Of a stretch of DNA of 64,000 nucleotides, positions 26,362 through 34,024 are shown one piece after another. This stretch comes from Sphingopyxis sp. GTDB lineage: Bacteria; Pseudomonadota; Alphaproteobacteria; Sphingomonadales; Sphingomonadaceae. The number at the start of each line of letters is the position of its first letter. Position 1 is the first letter of the stretch. The stretch spans positions 25,951 to 89,950 of the forward strand of contig NZ_JAEMQX010000006.1 in the NCBI RefSeq assembly GCF_016463645.1. The letters are read 5' to 3'. The notes beneath the pieces were generated by a model that worked only from the letters and a program-made list of their open reading frames with translations, did no database searches and was not told the origin of the DNA. Made by a program: the position numbers and the translations under genes.

Positions 26362-27261
26362 TCAGTCCTTCACGACATGTGCCGACAGTGCCGCGGCAAC
26401 GAAATCGATGAAGAGGCGAACGCGCAGCGGCGGAAAACGCCCGAAGGCGTGCAATGCCAGCGCGGGAACGCGCGACAGCGGGTGCTGCGGCAGCACCTCG
26501 ACGAGACGACCGGATTCCAGGTCACCCGCGACCGCGACGCGCAACAATTGGGCAATGCCCAAGCCGTTGAGCGCCGCGATGCGCATCGCCTGTCCCGAAT
26601 CGGAATCGAAGACGCCCGGCGGCGACAGGCTTTCTCCGTCCGCGAAACCGATGGGGTAGACCCGGGCGCCGAGAAGGTAACGGACATGTGCCGCCTGCAT
26701 CAGCGCATCGACCGACTGCGGATGGCCAGCCTGCTCGAGATAGGCGGGCGAAGCAACGAGTGCGAGCGGCAGTTTGCCGAGCGGGCGCATGATCCAGTCG
26801 CCATCGACCACGCTGCCTATACGCAGCGCGACGTCGAAGCCTTCCCGAACCAGATCGACGTGGCGGTCCGAAACGCTGATCCCGAGCCGGATATCGGGAT
26901 AGTGCGATACGAAATCGCTGGTCAGTGCGTCGACCAACACCGGTGCGAGAATGTCCGGAATGCTGACACGCAGCACACCGCTCGCGCGGCCCGCCCCGTC
27001 GAGCACCTCGTCGGCATCGTCGAGCGCACGAAGCAGCGGCGCGACCCGCTCGTAATAGGCGGTTCCGTCAACGGTAAGCGACAACGAGCGCGTTGTCCGC
27101 AAGAACAGTTTGACGCCGAGCCGCCGTTCGAGCCGCTCGACGTTCTTCGATACCGCGGAAGGGGTCGTTCCGGCCAGCCGCGCGGCGGCGCTGAACGAGC
27201 CCGCCTCGACGGTCCGGACAAAGGCGAGCAGGCCGGTGGTTCGTTCGTATCCTGTCCTCAT
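26362..27261 (-). CDS. LysR-family transcriptional regulator
   Basis: The 299-residue regulator has the N-terminal helix-turn-helix (FVRTVEAGSFSAAARLAGTTPSAVSKNVERLE, about 14-45) and a periplasmic-binding-like effector domain from about residue 92. It is divergent from the SDR at 27360 with a 98-bp gap, the classic LysR arrangement, so it likely controls that SDR and the following NTF2-like gene. The effector is unknown. Its 3' end lies 5 bases from the convergent iron-protein gene. Confidence 0.93.
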   Translation of the reverse strand: MRTGYERTTGLLAFVRTVEAGSFSAAARLAGTTPSAVSKNVERLERRLGVKLFLRTTRSLSLTVDGTAYYERVAPLLRALDDADEVLDGAGRASGVLRVSIPDILAPVLVDALTSDFVSHYPDIRLGISVSDRHVDLVREGFDVALRIGSVVDGDWIMRPLGKLPLALVASPAYLEQAGHPQSVDALMQAAHVRYLLGARVYPIGFADGESLSPPGVFDSDSGQAMRIAALNGLGIAQLLRVAVAGDLESGRLVEVLPQHPLSRVPALALHAFGRFPPLRVRLFIDFVAAALSAHVVKD

Positions 27262-27299
27262 TCGATAGTTTTTGGCAAAGATGATGTGACAAAGTCCAG

Positions 27300-27309
27300 T
27301 CTTATAAGA
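27300..27309. promoter_or_regulatory. Palindrome TCTTATAAGA between lysR and the SDR
   Basis: This perfect 10-bp palindrome lies in the only AT-rich stretch of the divergent promoter region, 50 bp before the SDR start. It is a candidate LysR-dimer half-site or a -10-like element. Binding is not demonstrated. Confidence 0.4.
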
Positions 27310-27359
27310 TCATTGGGAACATCCATATCGATCCTTCCACTGAATAAGGAAGGTGATTT

Positions 27360-28109
27360 ATGAAGAATCTCAAAGGAAAGGTCGCCGTGATCACCGGCGG
27401 CAACAGCGGTATCGGCCTCGCCGCCGCGAAACTTTTTGCCGCCGAGGGCGCGCAGGTGGTGATCACCGGCCGCCGCCAGCAGGTTGTCGACGACGCGGTG
27501 CGCGAAATCGGCCCTGCGGCATTTGGCGTCCGGGGCGACGTCGCCGATCCCGATCACCATAGTCATGTCGCCGAAATCGTCCGCGACCGCTTTGGCCACG
27601 CTGACATCTATATGGCGAACGCCGGCGTCAATACGATCACGCCGTCGCAGGACGTTTCCGAGGACGAATATGACGCGCAGTTTGCGATCAATGCGCGCGG
27701 CACCTTTTTCGGGGTGCAGAAGATCGCGCCGTTACTGCGCGACGGTGGCTCGATCATCCTCGTCGGTTCGCTGGCGAGCGACAAGGTGCTCGACGGCCAT
27801 GCGGTCTATGCGGGCACGAAAGCCGCAATCAACGCCTTTGCGCGTAGCTGGGCGCTCGAATTCAAGGCGCGCGGCATCCGGGTCAACATGCTGAGCCCCG
27901 GGCCCACCGAAACTGCGATCCTCGAAAAACTCGGCGTGGCGCCCGAAGATCGCGGCGCATTCATCGACATGATGTCGGGCGCAATCCCCCTCGGACGTCT
28001 CGGGCGACCCGACGAACTGGCCAGCGCCGCGCTGTTCCTCGCATCGGACGCCAGCAGCTTCATCACCGGCATCAACCTGCGTGTCGATGGCGGCATGGCG
28101 CTGCTTTGA
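27360..28109 (+). CDS. Short-chain dehydrogenase/reductase
   Basis: This 249-residue classical SDR has the cofactor motif TGGNSGIG (13-20), NAG at the fourth strand (MANAGVNT), the catalytic Ser/Tyr-xxx-Lys (VGSL...AVYAGTKAAI) and the C-terminal TGINLRVDGG. It should oxidise or reduce a small alcohol/ketone with NAD(P)H. GGAAGGTG precedes the ATG. It is divergent from a LysR gene and is followed after 33 bases by an NTF2-like gene. The substrate is not assignable. Confidence 0.92.
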   Translation: MKNLKGKVAVITGGNSGIGLAAAKLFAAEGAQVVITGRRQQVVDDAVREIGPAAFGVRGDVADPDHHSHVAEIVRDRFGHADIYMANAGVNTITPSQDVSEDEYDAQFAINARGTFFGVQKIAPLLRDGGSIILVGSLASDKVLDGHAVYAGTKAAINAFARSWALEFKARGIRVNMLSPGPTETAILEKLGVAPEDRGAFIDMMSGAIPLGRLGRPDELASAALFLASDASSFITGINLRVDGGMALL

Positions 28110-28142
28110 AAGCGAAAAATTCCACAGCAAAGGACCATACGA

Positions 28143-28568
28143 ATGACCAGACAATCCATTGATCCCGCAATCGGCCAGCTGATTTCAGACGTCGTGAACA
28201 AGGGCAGTGCCTATGACCTCGACGCCATGGACAAGCTCTATACCTCCGATGAATCCTACCTGATCCTTGGCGGCGACGGGCAGGTTACGCGTGTCGGCCG
28301 CGGCGAGATGATGGCCGAATTCCGGGCCCGCCGTGACGAAGGTGACGCGCCGCTTTCGACCGAGCATCGAATTCTCCACGTCGAACAACAGGGCAATCAC
28401 GCCACCGCCATCCTGTATCGCCGCATGAGCCCCGAACATCCGGCGGCCATGTACGAACTCCGGCTTCGCAACGAGACGGGACGCTGGCAGGTTGCGGGCG
28501 AAACCGTGACGCCATGGCCCGGCGGCATCGACGGCTCGGTCCTGCCACCGCGCCGCCGTGCCGCTTGA
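28143..28568 (+). CDS. NTF2/SnoaL-like cone-fold protein
   Basis: This 141-residue protein fits the DUF4440/SnoaL-like NTF2 superfamily: an N-terminal helix (LISDVVNKGSAYDLDAMDKLYTSDESYLIL), a central strand pair, and YELRLRNETGRWQVAGETVTPW near the end. Such proteins act as small isomerases, hydrolases or binding partners, or have no known function. AAGGA precedes the ATG. It likely shares the SDR transcript under LysR control. Confidence 0.75.
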   Translation: MTRQSIDPAIGQLISDVVNKGSAYDLDAMDKLYTSDESYLILGGDGQVTRVGRGEMMAEFRARRDEGDAPLSTEHRILHVEQQGNHATAILYRRMSPEHPAAMYELRLRNETGRWQVAGETVTPWPGGIDGSVLPPRRRAA

Positions 28569-28601
28569 CCGGACGCGGAGAGAGCCGGGATCGACCATAA
28601 C

Positions 28602-28640
28602 GGGGAGCGGGACGTTCGTTACCGCTCCCCCAAATGGGGG
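28602..28640 (+). terminator. Stem-loops after the NTF2-like gene
   Basis: GGGGAGCGG (28602-28610) pairs with CCGCTCCCC (28622-28630) around an 11-base loop. The second arm overlaps another short stem, CCCCC (28627-28631) with GGGGG (28636-28640), so only one can form at a time. No T-run follows. It may be a terminator before the two-component genes or a leader switch upstream of them. Confidence 0.45.
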
Positions 28641-28780
28641 TGGTGAAGTATCGTCGCCGCGCCCTAGTGGCGAGCAGATGCAATATGGCATCGAAATCGA
28701 CCGCGCCTGGCCGTCCGATCGGGGAAGCGGTGGCATCTGCGATGCCGATGGGATAATATCGTGCGCAAGGGGCGATGATC

Positions 28781-29422
28781 ATGGCCAATGATTATGAACC
28801 GCCGCTGGTCCTCGTCGTTGACGACGATGACGAGGTGCGCACAGCGATCAGCGAATTGATGCTGTCGGTCGGCATCGAGGCGACCTGCTTCGGTTCGACG
28901 CGCGAATTGCTTGAATCTCCGCTGCTGGAACGTGCGAACTGCCTCGTTCTCGATGTGCGTATGCCCGGATCGAGCGGGCTCGATCTGCAACAGCATCTGG
29001 CGGCTGCCGGTGTCGTGACTCCCGTCGTTTTCCTGACCGGTCATGGCGACATTCCGATGTCGGTCCAGGCAATGAAGGCCGGAGCGGTCGATTTCCTGAC
29101 CAAGCCGGTTCGCGACCAGACGTTGCTCGATGCCGTCGTCGCGGGAATCGAGCGCGACGTTGCCGAGCGTGCAAATGCCAAGGTCGTTCAACAACATGTC
29201 GAACGTTTCGGGACGCTTACGCCGCGAGAAAGTCAGGTCATGCGGGAAGTCGCGCGCGGGCGGCTCAACAAGCAGATCGCCTACGACCTTGGTATTTCCG
29301 AAATTACGGTGAAGTTGCATCGCAGCAACGTGATGAGGAAAATGCAGGCGGCAACGGTGGGAGAACTGATCCGGGCATGGGAAAAACTGCCGGTTTCGAT
29401 CCGCGAAACCGAGAGGTCCTAG
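28781..29422 (+). CDS. FixJ/NarL-type response regulator
   Basis: The 213-residue regulator has a receiver domain (acidic DDDD near 14-17, phospho-acceptor D58 in LDVRMPG, TGHGD, and the K of KPV) and a LuxR-type helix-turn-helix at about 150-195 (LTPRESQVMREVARGRLNKQIA). The ATG at 28781 is preferred to the ATG at 28775, since AAGGGG lies 7 bases before it. It heads a group with a lone receiver and a soluble PAS kinase, and probably is the transcriptional output. Target genes are unknown. Confidence 0.92.
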   Translation: MANDYEPPLVLVVDDDDEVRTAISELMLSVGIEATCFGSTRELLESPLLERANCLVLDVRMPGSSGLDLQQHLAAAGVVTPVVFLTGHGDIPMSVQAMKAGAVDFLTKPVRDQTLLDAVVAGIERDVAERANAKVVQQHVERFGTLTPRESQVMREVARGRLNKQIAYDLGISEITVKLHRSNVMRKMQAATVGELIRAWEKLPVSIRETERS

Positions 29423-29507
29423 ACTTTGGTATGGTTACAAAGCCTTACAAGCTGCGCAACTATGAGGTCGTTGGCCGCTCCGGTCGTGTTGAAAAGGGCC
29501 AAATCGT

Positions 29508-29903
29508 TTGCCCAGGACGCCTCTTGTCGCAGTCGTCGATGATGATGAAGCCATCCGTGAAGCCCTGTGCGATCTGCTGATGGTCACGGGGCTTTCCTGT
29601 AGCACCTTCGACAGTGCGTCGGCGTTCCTCAATGATGACGCTTCGCCCGATATCGACTGCCTGATCACCGATGTGCGGATGCCCGGCATGAGCGGGCTCG
29701 ATATGCTCGAACATATGCGGGCCACGGGGTCGGACCTGCCGGTGATAGTCCTGACATCGGTTCTGGACGCCAGCGCTCGCGCGCGGGCGCTCGAACTGGG
29801 CGCCCAGGCCTGGTTGACAAAACCTGTCGCCGACGACGCGTTGCTCGACGAACTCCGGTCAGCGATTGGCGAGGATCAGTGGCCCGACGGGCCGGAACGG
29901 TGA
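29508..29903 (+). CDS. Single-domain response regulator (receiver only)
   Basis: The 131-residue protein is a receiver domain with no output: acidic pocket VVDDDEA (9-15), phospho-acceptor D55 in ITDVRMPG, VLTS and WLTKPV. The start is TTG at 29508, the only codon that gives a full receiver, with AAGGG 9 bases upstream; its reading overlaps the kinase start by 25 bases. Such receivers act as phosphate sinks or shuttles in multi-step signalling. It is probably phosphorylated by the adjacent kinase and competes with, or feeds, the FixJ-type regulator. Confidence 0.88.
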   Translation: MPRTPLVAVVDDDEAIREALCDLLMVTGLSCSTFDSASAFLNDDASPDIDCLITDVRMPGMSGLDMLEHMRATGSDLPVIVLTSVLDASARARALELGAQAWLTKPVADDALLDELRSAIGEDQWPDGPER

Positions 29904-31972
29904 ACCCGGCACCGCCCGGCGAGCCGGCTCCGTCGGTGCAGAAGGATCCGCTTTACGTCGCGGCGCGGGCATCCGAACCAGAAATCGCGGATTTCGCTTC
30001 GGAAAGCGTCATCATTTTCGATATCGAGGGTGCGGTCCACTACTGGAACCCCGCCTCGGAAGCGCTATACGGATGGCCCGCACTGACGATTGTCGGCCGC
30101 GGCATCGGCCATCTGACGACGCGCAGCGAAAATGAGCGCGAGCACTGGCGCATGCTGCTTCAGGAAGGAACCTGGCAGGGGGTGGTCAGCCGGCGCACGC
30201 CATCAGGCATCCACATTGCGGTCGATATTCGCCAGTATGTCCGTTTCGCGCAGGACGGGACCCCGCGCGACGTGATCGAATATGGCCGACAGTCGCTGAA
30301 TGAAGGTGCGGTGGCGGGGGCGGACTGGCATATTCCCGACCGGCTGATGGCGGCGAGTTGGGAAATCGACGTTTCGGATGCCGTGCCGTTGATCGCGAGG
30401 ATCGCGCAGCAGCGCAAGCTGGCCGATGCGATCGACGAACGCGATCTCAACGCGCTCTATCTCCAGCTGGTGAAGGCCGCACGCATCGTCAATGTGAACG
30501 AACGGACGATGCGGCTGGTCGGAGGCAATCGTGGCCGCGACCTGATGATCGGACAGTCTGTCTCGGGATTCTGGCCGCTCGAAAGCCGGGTCGCGGTCGG
30601 TGGCCTAATCGCCGATGCGATGACCGGCGAGGTCGACGGGGCGACCTGCCGGCGCCAGATGCCTTCGGACGGCATCTTGCGCGACCCGCTCGTGACGGTT
30701 TGGCGCGCCGAGACGCCCGGGCGGATCTATGTCGCCGTCAACGGGACGGTCGATGACGACCGCTCCTATGTCTATCTGCGCGCAAGCGAGGCGCGCTACC
30801 GCAAGCTCGTCCATCATATGCCGGTGGCTTTGTGGCAGGTCGATGCCAGCCATATGGGGCGGATATATGCCGACATCCGCGCGGCGGGCGTCACCGATTT
30901 CGCCGCCTATCTCGACGCGCATCCCGAACTGGTCGATCTTGCCGCGACCACGGTGCAGGTGACTGACGTCAATCGCGCCGCGGTCGCGATGTTCGGGGGA
31001 GGAAGCGCGCTCGATCTGATGCGGCCGGTGGGCTATCTGTTCACGGCCAGCCGCCGCTCGCTCCGCAATGTGATGATCGGACGCTTCAATGGGCAAGCGG
31101 GCCACGACGAGATTACGAAAGTCCAGACCCTCGATGGCCGCGTGCTCGACGTACGCATGTCGGTCACCTATCCCAAGGCGCTTGCCGAACTCGACGTAAC
31201 GATCTTCAGCTTCGAGGATGTGACCGAACGACTGAGCATCGAAGCGGAGTTGCGCCAGCTCCAGGCTGACTTTACCCACGCTGCGCGGATATCGATGCTG
31301 GGTGAATTGACGACATCGATCGCGCACGAAATCAATCAGCCGCTTGCTGCCATCGTCACCAACGCCGAAACGAGCCTGCGCTGGCTGTCGCGCGACGATC
31401 CCAATGTCGAGAAGGTCAAGGCGCTGACGGCGCGTATTGCGGCGAGCGGACGGCGCGCCAGCGATATCGTCCAGCATGTTCGCGGAATGGCGGCGAAACG
31501 CCGACCCGAACGATCGGCCATCGACCTCAACGAGATCGTGCAGGAATCGCTGACCTTCATCCGTCATGAAATCGAATCGCATTCGATCGGCATCGCCACG
31601 AATCTTGCGCGGGGCCTTCCTCGCACGATGGGCGACCGGATCCAGTTGCAGCAGGTCATCGTCAATCTGCTGATCAACAGCGTTCAGGCGGTCGAGACGC
31701 AGGGAAGGGACGGGCGCGCGATTTGCATCGGTACGCATTTGACCGACCGTGGCGCGCTTGCCTTCACCCTTCGCGATACCGGCCCCGGTATTCCGCCCGA
31801 CGACATCGATCGCATCTTCGAAGGCTTCTTTACGACGAAGGAGGCGGGAATGGGGATCGGGCTTGCTATCTGCCAGTCTATCATTTCCGAGCATGGCGGA
31901 TCGATCACCGCTGCGAATCACCCCGACGGCGGCGCGCAGTTCCGTTTTGAAATACCCGTCGAAACTGTCTGA
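29879..31972 (+). CDS. Soluble PAS-domain sensor histidine kinase
   Basis: The 697-residue kinase has no signal peptide or membrane helix. It has an N-terminal PAS (about 35-140; ESVIIFDIEGAVHYWNPASEALYGW), a second PAS-like region (about 300-455), a dimerisation domain with phospho-acceptor His483 (SIAHEINQPLAAI), and ATPase boxes including DTGPGIPPDDIDRIFEGFFTT and GMGIGLAICQ, as in FixL-type kinases. GTG at 29879 is given; a GTG at 29900 overlapping the previous stop (GTGA) is equally possible. The PAS ligand, such as haem, flavin or a metabolite, cannot be told. It most likely drives the two upstream receivers. Confidence 0.9.
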   Translation: MARRAGTVNPAPPGEPAPSVQKDPLYVAARASEPEIADFASESVIIFDIEGAVHYWNPASEALYGWPALTIVGRGIGHLTTRSENEREHWRMLLQEGTWQGVVSRRTPSGIHIAVDIRQYVRFAQDGTPRDVIEYGRQSLNEGAVAGADWHIPDRLMAASWEIDVSDAVPLIARIAQQRKLADAIDERDLNALYLQLVKAARIVNVNERTMRLVGGNRGRDLMIGQSVSGFWPLESRVAVGGLIADAMTGEVDGATCRRQMPSDGILRDPLVTVWRAETPGRIYVAVNGTVDDDRSYVYLRASEARYRKLVHHMPVALWQVDASHMGRIYADIRAAGVTDFAAYLDAHPELVDLAATTVQVTDVNRAAVAMFGGGSALDLMRPVGYLFTASRRSLRNVMIGRFNGQAGHDEITKVQTLDGRVLDVRMSVTYPKALAELDVTIFSFEDVTERLSIEAELRQLQADFTHAARISMLGELTTSIAHEINQPLAAIVTNAETSLRWLSRDDPNVEKVKALTARIAASGRRASDIVQHVRGMAAKRRPERSAIDLNEIVQESLTFIRHEIESHSIGIATNLARGLPRTMGDRIQLQQVIVNLLINSVQAVETQGRDGRAICIGTHLTDRGALAFTLRDTGPGIPPDDIDRIFEGFFTTKEAGMGIGLAICQSIISEHGGSITAANHPDGGAQFRFEIPVETV

Positions 31973-32007
31973 CGGCAGGAGGCGGCGCCGGGCCGGCTCC
32001 TGCCGTC
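31971..32007. terminator. Bidirectional stem-loop between convergent genes
   Basis: GACGGCAGGAG (31971-31981) pairs perfectly with CTCCTGCCGTC (31997-32007), with a further GC-rich pairing inside the 15-base loop. It occupies almost the whole 39-bp gap between the kinase and the convergent esterase, so it probably ends both transcripts. T-runs are absent. Confidence 0.6.
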
Positions 32008-32011
32008 GCGA

Positions 32012-32983
32012 TCAGGCGCTGGCCGCGAAGACGGCGCGCATATAGTCGACCGCCTGTGCCACGGCGCCGCGTGCGGCGGGCGTGCCGGTGATCGGGTTCA
32101 GCATCATGAAATCGTGAATGGTCGCGTTGTAGCGAACCGCGGTAACCGGCACGCCGGCCTCCGCGAGCTTGCGGGCATAGGTTTCGCCTTCGTCGCGCAG
32201 CACATCATTTTCGTCGACGATCAACAGGGCCTGGGGGAGGCCGGCAAGCTGCACCGTCGCCGCGTTGACGGGCGATGCGAGGATTTCGGCACGGCGCGCG
32301 GTATCGGGCAGATACTGGTCCCAATACCAGGCCATCGCCCTGGCGGTGAGCCACGGACCGTCGGCGAACTCCCTGTAGGAGGCGCTGGACATCGATGCGT
32401 CGGTGACGGGGTAAAAGAGCAGTTGGGCGACGAAATCGGGCCCGCCGCGCTCCTTGGCCATCAGCGTCACCGCCGCGGCCATATTGCCGCCCACGCTGTC
32501 GCCCGCGACGGCGATACGCCCGGCGTCGGCGCCGAACGCATCCGCGTTCTCGGCGACATGACGCGCGACGGCATAGGCCTGTTCGATCGCGTTCGGATAC
32601 TGGCTTTCCGGCGAGCGGTCATAATCGACGAAGACGAGAACCGCATTCGCCCCGATCGCGAGTTCGCGAACGAGCCGGTCGTGCGTCTGCTTGTCGCCGA
32701 GAACCCAGCCGCCGCCGTGGATATAGATGATCGCGGGAAGCGTGCCGGTCACGCCGGCAGGGCGGACGACGCGGATGTTCGTCTTGCCGGCCGGCCCCAC
32801 GGGCAGCGCGCAGTCCTCGCTGTCGACCGCGAGCAGCGGAACGGTGGCCGATTGTTGCACCGACGACAGGACCGCGCGCGCATCGGTCGGCGTCAGCGTG
32901 TAGATCGCCGGCCCGTCGGGCAAGCCTTCGACAAAGGCCTTGGTGTCGGGCTCGAGTGGGGAGGGTGCCTTGTTCTTCGTCAT
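32012..32983 (-). CDS. Alpha/beta hydrolase, hormone-sensitive-lipase-type esterase
   Basis: This 323-residue esterase of the HSL/GDSAG family (family IV) has the oxyanion motif HGGGW (89-93), nucleophile S163 in GDSVGG, a late acidic residue in VDENDVLRDEG and His in ATIHDF. It has no signal peptide, so it is probably cytoplasmic and hydrolyses short- to medium-chain esters. The ATG at 32983 has AAAGGA just upstream. It lies alone between a convergent kinase and a divergent hydrolase; the natural ester is unknown. Confidence 0.9.
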   Translation of the reverse strand: MTKNKAPSPLEPDTKAFVEGLPDGPAIYTLTPTDARAVLSSVQQSATVPLLAVDSEDCALPVGPAGKTNIRVVRPAGVTGTLPAIIYIHGGGWVLGDKQTHDRLVRELAIGANAVLVFVDYDRSPESQYPNAIEQAYAVARHVAENADAFGADAGRIAVAGDSVGGNMAAAVTLMAKERGGPDFVAQLLFYPVTDASMSSASYREFADGPWLTARAMAWYWDQYLPDTARRAEILASPVNAATVQLAGLPQALLIVDENDVLRDEGETYARKLAEAGVPVTAVRYNATIHDFMMLNPITGTPAARGAVAQAVDYMRAVFAASA

Positions 32984-33219
32984 GTCGGTCCTTTCGATCC
33001 GGGCGGGAACGCCCCGCCTCGGTCACCGGTCTGCCATCCGCCGGAGGCGCCCGGCTATCGTCCCGAAGCAGGTCGGCGACTGGCGAAGCCTTGCATGCCG
33101 CCTAACCTTTGGTTTGGGGGCTGCAACGTTCGCAGAGGGGTGGATCATACTTTGAACCGATAGGCGGCGGGGCGCGAAGACCGCATATCGGGCCATCCAA
33201 TCAGAGGAAGGATGACCCC

Positions 33220-34002
33220 ATGTATCGCTCCATTCGTTCGGCGGCGCTGGCCGCATTGCTCTTTTCCGGGACTGCCAATGCGCAGGCGGCAGATGACGCA
33301 GCCAAGCCGACGGTCGTGCTCGTGCATGGCGCATTCGCCGACTCCTCGGGCTGGAACGGCGTGATCGAACGTCTCGAAAAGGACGGCTATCCGGTGATCG
33401 CGGCGGCGAACCCGCTGCGCAGCGTCGCGGGCGACGCCGAAAGCGTCGCCGCCGTCGTCCGTTCGATCCCGGGGCAGGTGATTCTCGTCGGTCACAGCTA
33501 TGGCGGCGTGGTCATTACCGAAGCCGCCAAAGGCAACGCCAATGTGAAGGCGCTCGTCTATGTTGCGGGCTTCCTGCCGGACACCGGGGAATCTGCGCTC
33601 ACGCTGTCGGCAAAATTCCCCGGCAGCACACTCGGCGGCGCTCTTGCTCCGGTCGGCCTGCCGAACGGCGGGACCGATCTCTATATCCAGCCTGCCAAGT
33701 TTCATGAGCAGTTTGCCGCCGACGTTTCCGCCGAACAGGCGACATTGATGGCTGCGACGCAGCGCCCGGTAACGCAGGATGCGCTCAGCCAGCCGTCGAA
33801 GGCGGCGACGTGGAAGAGCCTGCCGAGCTATGTCATCTATGGCGCGGAGGATCAGAACATTCCGGCGGCAGCGATGAAATATATGGCCGATCGCGCTCAC
33901 GCGCGCAAAACCGTCGCGGTCGCAAACGGCTCGCATGCGCTGATGGTATCGCACCCCCTCGAGGTTGCCGAACTGATCGAAAACGCCGCGACCGACCGGT
34001 AA
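33220..34002 (+). CDS. Secreted alpha/beta hydrolase
   Basis: The 260-residue enzyme has a signal peptide (1-23, ending NAQA). The fold motifs are VLVHGAFADSSGWNGVI, nucleophile elbow GHSYGG, the acid in YGAEDQNIP and the histidine in NGSHALMVSHP. This layout matches salicylate-esterase/hydroxynitrile-lyase-like hydrolases, which in bacteria are usually annotated only as alpha/beta hydrolases. AGGAAGGA precedes the ATG. It probably acts in the periplasm. It is convergent with the patatin gene 23 bases downstream; no operon partner is evident. Confidence 0.88.
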   Translation: MYRSIRSAALAALLFSGTANAQAADDAAKPTVVLVHGAFADSSGWNGVIERLEKDGYPVIAAANPLRSVAGDAESVAAVVRSIPGQVILVGHSYGGVVITEAAKGNANVKALVYVAGFLPDTGESALTLSAKFPGSTLGGALAPVGLPNGGTDLYIQPAKFHEQFAADVSAEQATLMAATQRPVTQDALSQPSKAATWKSLPSYVIYGAEDQNIPAAAMKYMADRAHARKTVAVANGSHALMVSHPLEVAELIENAATDR

Positions 34003-34024
34003 CCGGCCGGCGCGCCGCCCCCGA

